Of a stretch of DNA of 64,000 nucleotides, positions 21,426 through 33,099 are shown piece by piece. The translations under genes were made by a program, and so were the position numbers. The stretch's first letter is position 1. The number at the start of each line of letters is the position of its first letter. The notes below the pieces were generated by a model. The model had not been told where the DNA came from, ran no database searches, and worked only from the letters and a program-made list of their open reading frames with translations. The DNA is from Ceratotherium simum simum (lineage: Eukaryota > Chordata > Mammalia > Perissodactyla > Rhinocerotidae): contig NW_004454177.1 of assembly GCF_000283155.1 (NCBI RefSeq), positions 21,106,247 through 21,170,246 on the forward strand, in the 5' to 3' direction.

Positions 21426-21954
21426 TCCTTTGAACTCCTGAGTTACCATCACCAGCTGGGTGGCGTTCTCTTCTCAGAGACCTGAGTCCCAGCTCAGGTC
21501 TCCTCCAATCTTCAGGTGCTAATTACCCCTAGCTTTTCTTTTTGTACCCCTTCCTTTTGCAGTGATAGGGCTTCCTGAAATTGCTAGCTGTATGTTACCT
21601 CAGTGTCCTCTTTTCACATTTTCAATTCTCCAAAAACTATTTAATCAATTCCTTTGAATTAAACTTCTCTGTTGAAATACCTACTGTGGTTTTTATTTTC
21701 CTGCTTTGACTCAGACAGATTCTGTACTCAGTACCAAAAGTGGTTCCTGAAAAAACCTCACAAAAATGGAATTATGGGATTGGTTAAGCCATGCCCTTGG
21801 CCTTGAATGCAATGCTAAGTTCATTGCCAATGAGAAAGGGAATACTAGTAATCCATGGCATGCAGTGCCAAGTGCCATCACAATTTATTCAGTTATCCCC
21901 TGTGACTGATTGTGATGAAACCCTAACTCAAGCAAATGTCCCACACTTCCTAAT
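21426..21954. other. unassigned sequence
   Basis: Moderately GC-rich with no recognisable element. Confidence 0.4.
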
Positions 21955-21963
21955 ATGATAGTT

Positions 21964-22195
21964 TTTTTTGTGTGTGAGGAAGATCAACCCCGAGCTGACA
22001 TCTGCCAATCCTCCTCTTTTTGCTGAGGAAGATTGGCCCTGGGCTAACATCTGTGCCCATCTTCCTCCACTTTATATGTGATGCCGCCGCAGCATGGCTT
22101 GACAAGCGGTGCGTTGGTGTGCGCCCAGGATCCGAATCCCAGGCTGGTGCAGCGGAGCGTGCACACTTAACAACTACGCCACCGGCCCGCCCCAC
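21964..22195 (-). mobile_element. ERE SINE, hairpin-tail type, antisense
   Basis: T-run with GTGTGTGAGG, two tail units, CACTTTATATGTGATGCCGCC and a shortened head complement (CCGGCCCGCCCC). Target duplication ATGATAGTT (21955-21963, 22196-22204). It is inserted in an L1ME-like relic. Confidence 0.93.
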
Positions 22196-22490
22196 ATGAT
22201 AGTTCCTTACATAGATGGCACATGATTTATTTAACCAGTCCCCTATAAGTGAGGTAGTTTTCAATTTCACTATGATGATACCATAATAAACATATGTATG
22301 TTACATCTATATATATCATATATATATATCTTTTTGCATTAGTATAAGTATTTCTTTAGAATAAGTCATTAAAAAGTACTGACTAATGTTGAGATTTTTT
22401 TTCTGGCAGTGGAATTGTGGGTGATTTTTATTTTCTCATTTATAACATTCTACATTTCTGATTTCTTTCCCAATAACAATTTTTCACTTT
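22196..22490 (-). mobile_element. L1ME-type 3' fragment, antisense
   Basis: ATTTATTTAACCAGTCCCCTATAAGTG..GGTAGTTTTCAATTTCACTATGATG..ACCATAATAAACATATG is the antisense 3' region of old L1ME elements. (TA)n runs lie at 22310-22330. Confidence 0.6.
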
Positions 22491-23620
22491 TGTGATAAGA
22501 AAAAAGTGAAATAATCCCCGTTCCCCAATTCATGCTATTAATTTTGCCACTATCACAGCACGAATGTACTTTGCTGTGATTCAATGAGATATATAGCAAC
22601 TGTCAACTGTACAATAATCAGGATAAGTCATTAAGTCAGCTGAACTGATCACTATGGTTCATTGGTTTTATCAATTCATTCTTCTCAAAGATGACAGTAA
22701 TTTTCAGGTAATCTGAAAGTGACTCATGAAATCATAGAATCTCTAGGTTAGAAGGGACTGTCAATGTCCTAAAGAAGAATTCAATTTTAATATTAAAATA
22801 TATGATGAGGTCTATAATTTAACGGGTAGTTAAATATTAGGAGATCCTCAAGGCGCTCTAGTCTTCTCACTCTGCTCTTTTCAAAACAAAAGCGTCAATT
22901 GTCAACCATAAAGCTGGCATTACTCAAAATTTTATCTGTAGCCTAGGATTCTCCTCTGGTCTCCAGATGGGTTTTTAGAAAATCAGGAATAAAAACTTGC
23001 ATTGAAGGAAACAGGACATAGGTTTTATATATAATAGAATTGGACCAAGATTAGAGGCAGAAAGACATTACTCCATATCCAGCCCCTGCAGAAGTAGAAG
23101 AGGATGCCTAGGTTGGGAGTGGAATGGAAGAGGGGAACAGGTAACCTCAGATGAGGTCCAGGCAGATAGATCTCAATAATCCACTTATGATGGGGTGAGT
23201 GTTGGGGCATCAGATGGAGGACTCAAGATCAGGACTTTGCTTAATTAGTTGATGAACAGCAACAGTGAACCACCTAAAAGCCAGATCAAACATGAAAGCC
23301 AGCCAAAGCCTGCAGACCAGCGTCTCCATTTGAGAAAGCACTGTGCCGCCAAGAGGAATCACATTGGTTGTTTGATTCTTGCTCCTCCTTTGCAAGGATC
23401 CTCAGACACACCGAATCAACAGTGAAGGTAGGAATGGAAAGCCCTAGCACCAGTACTTGCAGGGCAGGGGCAGCATGGAAACCCTTTACACAGTACTCCT
23501 CACTTCAGTGAATGATATCTGGTTGGACAAGCCAAAAAGTTAGGAATATTACACAAATATTCCTGCATAACTGTTACTCACATTCCCCAAATATTAACAA
23601 TTTACTACAATCTCTTTCTC
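22491..23620. other. unassigned sequence
   Basis: No confident element. ATCATAGAATCTCTAGGTTAGAAGGGAC at 22730-22760 matches a widespread ancient repeat motif that I cannot place in a named family. Confidence 0.35.
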
Positions 23621-23645
23621 TCTACACACACACACACACACACAC
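23621..23645. repeat. (CA)n microsatellite
   Basis: About 11 CA units followed by a T-run. Confidence 0.95.
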
Positions 23646-23864
23646 TTTTTTTTCTTGTACCTTTAAGAGTAAGTTGTATATCGGATGCCAGTTCACCCCT
23701 AAATACCTCAGCCATTATTTCCTAAAATCACAGGAATTCTTTCATATTAAAGCAGTACATTATCGAAATCAGGAAATTATACGTTGATACTATATTATCT
23801 AATCCACAGACCTTATTCACATTTCCTCTAAGGCTTTTATAATATCCTTTATAAAAAGAAAATC

Positions 23865-24173
23865 TGGGGCCGGCCCTGTGGCTTAGCGGTTAAGTGTGCA
23901 CGCTCCGCTACTGGTGGCCCAGGTTCGCATCCCGGGCGCGCACCAATGCACTGCTTCTCCGGCCATGCTGTGGCCACGTCCCACATATAGCAACTAGAAA
24001 AATGTGCAACTATGACGTACCACTATCTACTGGGGCTTTGGGGAAAAAAAAGGAGGAAGATTGGCAATAGATGTTAGCTCAGAGCCGGTCTTCCTCAGCA
24101 AAAAGAAGAGGATTAGCATGGATGTTAGCTCAGGGCTGATATTCCTCGCAAAAAAAAAAAACAAAACAAAACA
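23865..24173 (+). mobile_element. ERE SINE, composite long form
   Basis: Head GGGGCCGGCCC, GCTTAGCGGTTAAG, CTAGAA..CTGGGGCTTTGGGG block, and then both hairpin tail units (GGAGGAAGATTGGC.., ..AGAGGATTAGC..), ending in A-runs with AAAAC repeats. Target duplication AAAGAAAATC (23855-23864, 24174-24183). It combines the bodies of both shorter ERE forms. Confidence 0.95.
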
Positions 24174-24299
24174 AAAGAAAATCCAAGATCATGTATTGTA
24201 TTCAGTTGTCATTTCTCTTTAGTCTCCTTTAATATGGAATAATTCCTGAATCTTTCTTCATATTTCATAACACTGATATTTTTGAAGACTATACATCAG

Positions 24300-25575
24300 T
24301 TGTGGTTTCTATTGTGGCAAAATAATATAAAATTTACCATCTTAACCATTTTTAAGTGTACAGTTTAGCAGTGTCAAGCATATTCACATTGTTGTGGAGG
24401 AGATCTCTAGACGTTTTCATCTTGCGAAATTGAAACTTTATACCCATTAAACACTAGTTCTTCCTTCCCCGTCTCCCCAGCCTGTGGCAATCACCTTTCT
24501 ACTTTCTGTTTCTATTATTTTGACTACTTTAGATACTTCATATGAGTATAATCATTCAGTATTTGTCCTTTTGTGACTGGCTTATTTCACTTAGCATAAT
24601 GTCCTTGAGGTTCATCTATGTCATAGCCCATGACAGGATTTCCTTCTTTTTTGAGGCTGCATAATATTCCATTGTGTATATACCACGTTTTCTTTATCCA
24701 GTTATCCACTGATGGACATTTGGTTGCTTCCTCCTCTTGGCTATTGTGAATAATGCTGCAATGAATATGGGCGTGCAAATATCTCTTCAAGATCCTGCTT
24801 TGAATTCTTTGGGTATATTCCCAGAAGTGGGATTGCTGGATCATATCATAATTCTATTTTTAATTATTATAGGAACCTCCATACTATTTTCTATAATGGT
24901 GGCACCATTTTACATTCCCAAAAACAGTGCACAGAGTTCCAATTTCTCACATCCTCACCAACAGTTCTTATTTCCTGTTCTTTTGATAGTGGCCATCCTA
25001 ATAGATGTGAGGCAATATCTCGTTGTGGTTTTGATTCGCATTTCTCTTATGATTAGTGATGTTGAGCATCTTTTGATATACTTGTTGGCCATTTGTATAC
25101 CTTTTTTGGAGAACTGTCTATTATTCAAGTCTTTTGCCCATTTTAAAAATTGGACTATTTGGTTTTTTTGTTGTTGAGTTGTAGGACTTCCTTATATATT
25201 CTGGATATTAACCCTCATCAGATATATGATTTGAAAATATTTTCTCCCATTCCATAGGTTCTTTTCACTCTGTTGATTGTTTCCTTTGATCTGCAGAAGT
25301 TTTTAAGTTTGATGTAGCCCCATTTGTCTATTTTTTCATTTGTTGTCTGTGCTTTTGATGTCATATCCAAGAAATCATTGCCAAATCCAATGTCCTGAAG
25401 CTTTTCTCCTATGTTTTCTTCTAGGAGTTTTATATTTTTAGGTCTTATGTTTAGGTCTTTAATCCATTCTGAGTCATCTTTTGTATATAGTATACAGTTA
25501 GGGGTCCAAATTCTTTCTTTTGTATGTGGATATCCAGTTTTCCCAGCACCATTTGTTGCTTAAGAATATCACAGA
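24300..25575 (-). mobile_element. LINE-1 (L1M type) 3' portion, antisense
   Basis: From left to right on the plus strand this runs through antisense 3' UTR (CCATCTTAACCATTTTTAAG.., TTGACTACTTTAGATAC, TTGTCCTTTTGTGACTGGC) and then antisense ORF2 C-terminal region. The minus-strand frame at 24587-24844 still shows [19 protein letters not shown], a damaged form of the ORF2 C-terminus. Frameshifts and stops break the rest. The plus-strand open stretch at 24737-25177 is only the antisense shadow. An L2 fragment begins 650 bp further on. Confidence 0.88.
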
Positions 25576-25870
25576 AGTGACGTTAGGTTCTTCTCAGTCA
25601 ATTAGTTCATTTCCGATGATGTTAACTTTGATCATTTGGTTAAGGTGGTGTCTGCCAGGTTTTTGGAGTCACCATTTGAAAACTTGTTTTCTTTCTTCCT
25701 CCATATCCAGTCCATGATTTCCTCCCGTGGATTTTACTATCTAAATATTTTTTGAATCCATCTGTTTTTCTTCTGTGTTTTTGATCCAGTCTCACTGACC
25801 TCCACTGCCCCAAACATGCTAGTCTCATTGCCGGGAACGCTTTTCCTCACTATCTTAGTCTTCTGACTCC
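25576..25870. other. unassigned, possibly L2-derived
   Basis: The last part (TTTTCCTCACTATCTTAGTC) may belong to the L2 that resumes after the ERE, but it is too diverged to assert. Confidence 0.3.
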
Positions 25871-25883
25871 TACTCTTTCTTCT

Positions 25884-26210
25884 TTTTTTTTTTTTAGGAA
25901 GATCAGCCCTGAGCTAACATCCATGCCAAGCCTCCTCTTTTTTTTTTTTTCCTTTTCGCTGAGGAAGACCGGCTCTGAGCTAACATCTATTGCCAATCAT
26001 CCTCCTTTTTTTTTTTTTTTCCTTTTTCTCCCCAAAGCCCCAGTAGATAGTTGTATGTCATAGTTGCAGATCCTTCTAGTTGCTGTATGTGGGATGCAGC
26101 CTCAGCATGGCCAGACAAGCGGTTTGTCGGTGCCTGCCGGGGATTGGAACCCGGGTCGCCAGTAGCGGAGCATGCGCAGTTAACCACTAAGCCACGGGGC
26201 CGGCCCCATC
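25884..26210 (-). mobile_element. ERE SINE, composite long form, antisense
   Basis: T-run, two tail units separated by further long T-runs, CAAAGCCCCAGTAGATAG, TTCTAGTTGCTG, GGATTGGAACC and the GGGGCCGGCCCC head. Exact 13-bp duplication TACTCTTTCTTCT (25871-25883, 26211-26223). The internal T-runs mark the junctions between its modules. Confidence 0.95.
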
Positions 26211-26214
26211 TACT

Positions 26215-26480
26215 CTTTCTTCTGATTTCAGCTCAAACATCTCTTCCTTTGGGAAGCCTCCCCTGACCTTCCAGAACAGCTCAGGTCCCTTATTTTACAT
26301 TCTCATAGCACTGTGTGCCTTTACTTCATAGAGCTTGCTACTGTGGTAAATTTAGAGTTGTTTCTGTAATTTTGGATAAACATCTATCTTCTTGATAAAT
26401 GGCAAATTCTATGGCAGCAGAAATTGTTGCTTGCCTTTGTGTCAGCACAAAGTGTTTGACTCATAGCATTCATAAATAAT
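26215..26480 (+). repeat. L2 LINE 3' end
   Basis: CAGCTCAAACATCTCTTCC..GGGAAGCCTCCCCTGACC, CATTCTCATAGCACTGTG, GCAGCAGAAATTGTTGCTTGCC, and CTCATAGCATTC are the L2 3' end in order. Confidence 0.75.
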
Positions 26481-26494
26481 AATCTAATAATAGT

Positions 26495-26562
26495 CATAAT
26501 AATAATAGCATTGTTGAGTATTTACTATCTGCCAGTAACTCTGCTAAGTTCTTATCATCTCT
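26495..26562 (-). repeat. MIR fragment, antisense
   Basis: AATAGCATTGTTGAGTATTTACTATCTGCCAGTAACTCTGCTAAG matches the MIR 3' end in reverse. Confidence 0.65.
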
Positions 26563-27170
26563 GAAAAACAAATGTGAATGAAATATAGTTCATGAAAGCA
26601 CTTTCTTTGAATGTTACTGAATTTTCCGTTTAGTTTGATAAATTATATAATTTGTAAAATTATGTAATTGTATATCTGCTTCTGATTACTTATTAAATAA
26701 GTAAAATATATTATGAACTGCAGTAAAGAATCTATAATAAAAAAGATATAATTTCACAGCAAAAACCTTATAAATAGTAGCCAGTATCCCTTTAAAATAA
26801 TCTTTGTGTTGAGACACATACTTTCTTTCTGCATTTGTAAACTTACAAAACTCAAATTGCATAAAGAATTCTTTTTAAAGAATAATCTGGTGCCATTAGA
26901 GATAGGGTATACAAATAGTGAGAATTATATAAATTCACAATGGAAAGTAAATCAGGCTCTGAATTTTTAAATGAGTGAAGTTGGAAAAAGAAAGGAACCA
27001 TTCCCCAAATTAAGACACTATGGTTTAAATGTCATTTTTGTTTTTCAGAAATGGCCTACCAGTACTTATCGGCCAAACCTTCTCTTGAGGTCTTGGACTC
27101 CCATCACCAAAGTCAGACATTCTCTGGTTTGAACTGTTGGGCCTGTGCTTTTGTTTATTAAAGGTCAACT
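26563..27170. other. unassigned AT-rich sequence
   Basis: No recognisable repeat or gene. Confidence 0.4.
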
Positions 27171-27171
27171 G

Positions 27172-27295
27172 AGCGCCAGCCCTCAGTGGCTTAGCAGTTA
27201 AGTGCGCGTGCTCCGCTACTGGCGGCCCAGGTTCAGATCCCAGGCACGCACTGATGCACTGCTTCTCCGGCCATGCTGTGGCCACGTCCCACATA
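27172..27295 (+). mobile_element. ERE SINE, truncated by the assembly gap
   Basis: The head and promoter region (GGCTTAGCAGTTAAG, GGTTCAGATCC, CTTCTCCGGCCATGCTGTGGCC) run straight into the N block at CCCACATA. The unseen remainder lies in the gap. Confidence 0.93.
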
Positions 27296-28138
27296 NNNNN
27301 NNNNNNNNNNNNNNNNNNNNNNNNNNNNNNNNNNNNNNNNNNNNNNNNNNNNNNNNNNNNNNNNNNNNNNNNNNNNNNNNNNNNNNNNNNNNNNNNNNNN
27401 NNNNNNNNNNNNNNNNNNNNNNNNNNNNNNNNNNNNNNNNNNNNNNNNNNNNNNNNNNNNNNNNNNNNNNNNNNNNNNNNNNNNNNNNNNNNNNNNNNNN
27501 NNNNNNNNNNNNNNNNNNNNNNNNNNNNNNNNNNNNNNNNNNNNNNNNNNNNNNNNNNNNNNNNNNNNNNNNNNNNNNNNNNNNNNNNNNNNNNNNNNNN
27601 NNNNNNNNNNNNNNNNNNNNNNNNNNNNNNNNNNNNNNNNNNNNNNNNNNNNNNNNNNNNNNNNNNNNNNNNNNNNNNNNNNNNNNNNNNNNNNNNNNNN
27701 NNNNNNNNNNNNNNNNNNNNNNNNNNNNNNNNNNNNNNNNNNNNNNNNNNNNNNNNNNNNNNNNNNNNNNNNNNNNNNNNNNNNNNNNNNNNNNNNNNNN
27801 NNNNNNNNNNNNNNNNNNNNNNNNNNNNNNNNNNNNNNNNNNNNNNNNNNNNNNNNNNNNNNNNNNNNNNNNNNNNNNNNNNNNNNNNNNNNNNNNNNNN
27901 NNNNNNNNNNNNNNNNNNNNNNNNNNNNNNNNNNNNNNNNNNNNNNNNNNNNNNNNNNNNNNNNNNNNNNNNNNNNNNNNNNNNNNNNNNNNNNNNNNNN
28001 NNNNNNNNNNNNNNNNNNNNNNNNNNNNNNNNNNNNNNNNNNNNNNNNNNNNNNNNNNNNNNNNNNNNNNNNNNNNNNNNNNNNNNNNNNNNNNNNNNNN
28101 NNNNNNNNNNNNNNNNNNNNNNNNNNNNNNNNNNNNNN
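27296..28138. other. assembly gap (843 Ns)
   Basis: An uninterrupted N run. Open reading frames reported through it are artefacts. Both borders are in ERE sequence. Confidence 1.
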
Positions 28139-28172
28139 CGCTCACTCAACCACCAAGCCACGGGGCCGGCCC
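28139..28172 (-). mobile_element. ERE SINE head, truncated by the assembly gap, antisense
   Basis: Only the 34-bp head complement remains (CAACCACCAAGCCACGGGGC and GGCCC). Its orientation is opposite to the ERE on the other side of the gap. Confidence 0.88.
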
Positions 28173-28885
28173 TAAAGTGTTAATTTGTTAGTACATGTTC
28201 TACTGAGGATGAATAGTGAAAGTTTGCTCACATACTTATAAGTTATAAAAGAAAAAAAGAGGTGTTTCTGAAGTTCAAAGATCCAAACATCAAGGTATTT
28301 GATATGATCTAGCTGATTGAGTGAATTTTTCATTACTGGAAAAAATAGGTGTTCCATGTTTTTAGACATACAGAGAATAGTTTGGCTAGCTGCATAAACT
28401 AACAGCTACCTAAATTTGCATGGTCTCAAATTAATGCATGGTTTTGGAATCTGATTTAACCTCCTTGTCCTTTTAAAGAAACTGAAAATACTTGGGCAAC
28501 GTCAAGGCATAGGCCTGGGTTCTGGGGACCAAAGTTCCCTTTAGGATGTGTGTACAAACTATTTTATGGAATTAGGGGGAAATATCTTTTATCTATGAAT
28601 CCCACAGAATAAAATTTTATGATTAGCCAGAAGGTGAAGGAGAATGCTGGAGTGCAGCCAGTTGATTCAAAATAGAACTGATGCTGTCGCTCAGGCACTC
28701 AATTAACCACTCCTGGCCATGCCCCAGGACGGCACCTCAGGCGTTTTCACCCATCTGGAGCAGTGCAATTCCAAAAGTCTCTGAAGAATAGGACAAGCAG
28801 TGTGGAGAGCAGAAGCCAGGAAGGTGTTCCTGACAGTTCATTGTGAACTTTATCTGGCCAAACAAATGCCTCCAAATTCAATCTA
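28173..28885. other. unassigned sequence
   Basis: No recognisable repeat or gene. Confidence 0.4.
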
Positions 28886-28889
28886 AGAG

Positions 28890-29002
28890 TTAGTTAAACA
28901 TAAATTACTACTTGCAAATCACTGTGCTAAGAGCTTCTGGGATGTAAAGCTGAATAAGACCTTATTCATTGTTTCTGCCCTCAAGGAGCTTTATACAATT
29001 GT
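28890..29002 (-). repeat. L2 LINE 3' end fragment, antisense
   Basis: CACTGTGCTAAGAGCTTCTGGGATGTAAAGCTGAATAAGACC..TGCCCTCAAGGAGCTTTATAC is the antisense L2 3' end. Confidence 0.7.
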
Positions 29003-30604
29003 TTTCTCTGTTTGGGAGGTTGGGAGAGGCTGGGAGATAACACAAGTACAAGACTCTAGGGAGACTTGAGTTTTGCTCTTTTTAACAGGAGAGAAGAGGG
29101 CTTGTCTTGTGATATGATTCAAGATGGATAAAGCAGAGAAAAAAACAGTTGAGAAGTCCGAGACTAAAAGAGCACAGGGAGAGAAGGCAAGACAGAAAGT
29201 CAAAGAAACAAAAGAGCAAATGCTCTATTAAGGAGATGTTGGGGAGAGGGCAATGTGTGCACTTCTAGGTCAGGGGCAGTTTAACAATCTCTGATTCACA
29301 TGAGAGCAGAGGCAGCCTTTGCAGTGGGAAAATTGATGATGCATCACAGCGTAAACAAACAACCTTCTCAGAGGGTGGGTCACATGTCGAGAGAGCTGAA
29401 AAACAAGAGTGGGCAGGCTCTGGAGAAAGCCGTGTAGTGATGAAGAGAGGCTGCTTCCCGGAAAGCAGTCAGAATTGTATCTAAAGTTTGTAAGTAAATA
29501 TTTTTCAGGCTCAGCTAAAAACATGTTTATTTAACACCTCTCATCTAAGGACCTAGGAATATTTTACTGACATTTACATTTGTAGCTTTTGTGTCTTCCA
29601 GGAGACAAGAATAAAATTGAAATGTTTTTGTGCTCTGTTCCTTGTCCTGCAGTTCTCATGAATTTATTTCCTTCAAAAGAGAGATGATATAGAGTCAGGG
29701 TTATGTTAGCAATAGAATAGAATTTTAGATTCTTTCTAATCCCAAATTGCATAAAATGTTAGGCCATGAACAGGTTTGGTGACTTTTAGCTTAGTAATAC
29801 ACCTCTCAAGTGGGAAGCACTGCACCGGCATACAGGACGCCATGAGGTTATGATGAAAGGTAATGAGATGTATCTCTACTAAACTGCATTTCCTGGAGGT
29901 GCTATAGGGTATTCATGCATAATTACTGCATACTTTTAGTTTTTTACAAAACTAAAAAGAATGTGGAGTAAAGTGAGGCATGAGTTTCTAAGACCAAAAT
30001 TTGATCAGCTCTGTTTGGGAACAATTTTATCCAAGATTTTATGCATTTCTTCTACCTGTTGGTTTGCTTTTTTGTGACTCTTCTTGTAACTTCTCAGAAG
30101 CAACTCGGCTTACAATTAATACAGGAGTTTTAAGAAGTTTCTCAGGAATTGGGAATTGAAAATAAAGATAAATAGTTAATAATGTATATGAGTCTAGAAA
30201 GATCTATGAAATTTTTATTTACTTATGTGTAATTTCTAACATTTCTATGGTAAATACGTACATTTATTTCTAATACCGTAATCACTGTAAGGAAGAAGAA
30301 TTGAGATTGAAGGACAGAAAATGGCCATATGGAAGAATACATTTATAATTTTTTTATTAATAAAGTATCTTTCTTGTGAAGAACCTAATCCCATATAGAA
30401 AAAACTTCCCATGTAAAAACACATTCTTGAGCTCTCAGGACATATGAAAACAACAGATGGTGCCAGAACAGTGGGAGATAGCAGATGGGATACAGCAGAG
30501 GGAAATGAAAAGCAGAAAAGAATAAACATGAGAAACTCGGCTGGCAGCAGGCAAGCAGAAAGGTCCAAGTGCAAGCCAGTAGGAGGCAATAGGAACATGG
30601 AACG
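29003..30604. other. unassigned sequence
   Basis: 1.6 kb with no recognisable element. The 157-codon minus-strand open stretch at 30245-30718 has no family features. It runs into MIR-derived sequence at its start, so I treat it as chance. Confidence 0.4.
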
Positions 30605-30745
30605 TGATGGGATTTCAGAGACCATTGGGTTCCAATCCTTACTTTTTGTGAGGACGCTGCAGGCCAGAGAGTTAGGAGATTTGCCCGAAGTCACAGAGCT
30701 TGCTCTGTGTCTCAGCACTGAGTCTTCTAACTCGTGGTCCAGGAA
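30605..30745 (-). repeat. MIR-like fragment, antisense
   Basis: TCAGAGACCATTGGGTTCCAATCC, CAGGCCAGAGAGTTAGGAGATTTGCCCGAAGTCACAGAGC, and TGAGTCTTCTAACTCG follow the antisense MIR layout. Confidence 0.55.
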
Positions 30746-31000
30746 TCATTCTCCTACATCATATGGGTCTCTGCCTGGTCTCAACTTGTGACAGAACCCT
30801 GTCCATGCTAGTATTAAATGACAATCCTGAACTGTGCTCTTTTCTTTTTCTAAAACGATTGAGAAGAATCACAAGGAAACATATAAAAAACCTATCAATG
30901 ACAAAATTGCACAGGTGGAAGATAAATCTGCACAGCTTCATCTCCCTCCTTTATCTGTCTTGTACTTGATGCTCCAGCCCCTTAGTGATCTCTCATTTTT

Positions 31001-31210
31001 TTTTTTTTAAATATTTTATTTATTTATTTTTCCCCTCCAAAGCCCCAGTAGATTGTTGTAGGTCATAGCTGCACATCCTTCTAGTTGCTGTATGTGGGAC
31101 GTGGCCTCAGCATGGCCGGAGAAGCGGTGCGTTGGTGCGCGCCTGGGATCCGAACCCGGGCCGCCGCAGCGGAGCGCACGCACCCAACCGCTAAGCCACG
31201 GGGCCGGCCC
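31001..31210 (-). mobile_element. ERE SINE, short CTAG-type, antisense
   Basis: T-run, CAAAGCCCCAGTAG, TTCTAGTTGCTG, GGATCCGAACCCGGGCC and the GGGGCCGGCCC head. Target duplication TCTCATTTTT (30991-31000, 31211-31220). CpG sites in the promoter region are largely intact. Confidence 0.95.
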
Positions 31211-31244
31211 TCTCATTTTTTATCTCATGTTGTTCTTTCTGTAG

Positions 31245-31515
31245 GAGGAAACACTGCACTGTGATTCAGCGTGTAGACTCTCATTGCCTGGGTTTGGTTC
31301 CTGGACTCTAGAAATTATATATGTGACCTTGAGCTAGTTGCATAGTACCTTTGTCCCTCAATTTCCCCATCTATAAAATGAGGATGATAAAATAGTACTG
31401 ACCTCCCATTGTGGTAGAGAGGATTAAGTGGTTTTAACTCAATGACAATGCTTAGAACAGGGCTGACACTCTCAGTGTGCAATAGGTATTAATGATTATT
31501 AGTATTATTTCAACA
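31245..31515 (+). repeat. MIR SINE, nearly full length
   Basis: GTGTAGACTCTCATTGCCTGGGTTTGG, GTGACCTTGAGCTAGTTGC, CTCAATTTCCCCATCTATAAAATGAGG, GGATTAAGTGG and GTGCAATAGGTATTAATG cover MIR from tRNA part to 3' end. Confidence 0.88.
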
Positions 31516-31519
31516 TTTA

Positions 31520-31690
31520 ATCCTTTGACTGTTCTTGCCTTGGCTACATATGGCCAATTCACCTTTCACATCTCAGCTTCTCTGGAAGCTTTTCCAGACT
31601 TGCATAGGCCAACTTGGATAACTTCCTTTACGCTGCTTTGAGCTTGTACACACGTCTATTAGAGCAATTATACTGAGAGCATAATAGAAA
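31520..31690 (+). repeat. L2 LINE fragment
   Basis: CACCTTTCACATCTCAGC..TCTCTGGAAGCTTTTCCAGAC follows the L2 3' region. Diverged. Confidence 0.45.
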
Positions 31691-31723
31691 AAACATCAAA
31701 CTCATAATTTAAAACCTAAAATG

Positions 31724-31988
31724 GGGGGGCTGGCTTGGTGGCATAGGGGTTAAGTTCAGTGTGGTCTGCTTTGGCAGCCTGGGTTCGAGGGTTCAGATCC
31801 TGGATGCGGACCTACACCACTTGTCAGCCATGCTGTGGCAGGGAACCACATACAAAAAATAGAGGAAGATTGGCACAGATGTTGTCTCAGGGCTAATCTT
31901 CCTCAAGGCAAAAAAGAGAGGTGGATTGGCAATAGATATTAGCTCAGGCGAATCTTCCTCAACAAAAATAAAAATAAAAAATAAAAAT
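31724..31988 (+). mobile_element. ERE SINE, hairpin-tail type
   Basis: Head GGGGCTGGCTTGGTGGC, GGGGTTAAG, GGTTCAGATCC, two tail units, then AAAATAAAAATAAA. Exact 13-bp duplication AAAACCTAAAATG (31711-31723, 31989-32001). Confidence 0.95.
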
Positions 31989-32001
31989 AAAACCTAAAAT
32001 G

Positions 32002-33098
32002 ACTTGTAGCCACTTCTGCTTAAGAACTTCAGTGAATTTGGTAGACCTGAATGGGAAAATAAATATCCATGCTATTCTTTCCCCTTGTAAGGAAGCTCAG
32101 GACAGAAATTTCAAAACCTTTGACAGATTATCTGGGCTGCTAAAGGGTGGAGGTCAGTTGTTTGGCAGGGCTCTTAATTAAAAGGTCCGTGGATTTGCAA
32201 AGGTAGACTCTGAGACAGATAATAGTAATTGTGGTGGTAGGGAGGGGTTGGAGAGTTACATTGCTTTGCTTTTGGTAATGAAATTGAGTATAAGGGAAGA
32301 AGCTAATCTTCAAGAGTCCAGGATAAGTGGGAAATCAAAGGCTTTTGAGGTGGGTGGGATCTGAGCAGCATTATGACATAAAACACAAACCTAGTGATGT
32401 CAGCTATTTACACAAATGCCAGATATTAGTGATGTGTGCCTGTGAATGAAGGAAAGAGTCTGAGTTCTACGGCTGGGTTAATGTGGTTAAATTCTGGGTC
32501 CTCAAATATCACTAACACAACCTGTTGATAAGACAAAGCTGAGTTTACTGCTTTTCACGGTAAGGAAGCACACCACATCAACACAGCTTTGGTACTATTT
32601 TGGGAAAACAAGGTCAGAATTTACTGACCACTAGAAGTTTGGTTCAGTGTGAAAATGTGCACAGGACAGCAGAAACACCTACAGATTGAACTAATTCAAC
32701 CCAAGTAGGTACTCAGAGCTAAAAGTTACTAGGAAACATATAACCACCCCCAGAATTCTTAAAAGACTAAAAGAGACCGAGGGTTGAACATATGATATGG
32801 GCTGTGAGCCATTTAATCTTCAGCCATCAGCAATAAGTCTTCCACTTCAACACTGGCGAAGGTCAACAACGACTTCACAATTACCAGACCCAACACACTC
32901 TTTTCAGGGGTTCTCTGATTGCTACCCTTATTGCTGTTGCTCTGGCAGTAGCAGTAGACCTTCCATCTCTCACCCAAACTCCTGCTGCTGTCCCTAGTTG
33001 GCCCCCTCTTGCATCAGACATTCCATATCTTGCAGTCAAAGACTTCTGAGGCTTTCTTGCATTTTCTAGGAAAATATTCAGTACTTAGCATACGAGGT
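32002..33098. other. unassigned sequence
   Basis: No recognisable repeat or gene. A C/T-rich stretch occurs near 32890-33010. Confidence 0.4.
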
Positions 33099-33099
33099 G

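Noticed and set aside
24737..25177. 146-codon plus-strand open frame with hydrophobic stretches
   Set aside because: It is the antisense shadow of L1 ORF2. Antisense L1 gives spurious membrane-like peptides.
27025..28191. Open frames of 300-378 codons across 27.0-28.2 kb
   Set aside because: They run through the N gap and have no real codons.
30245..30718. 157-codon minus-strand open frame
   Set aside because: It starts in MIR-derived sequence, has no motif or family resemblance, and no promoter or splice context.
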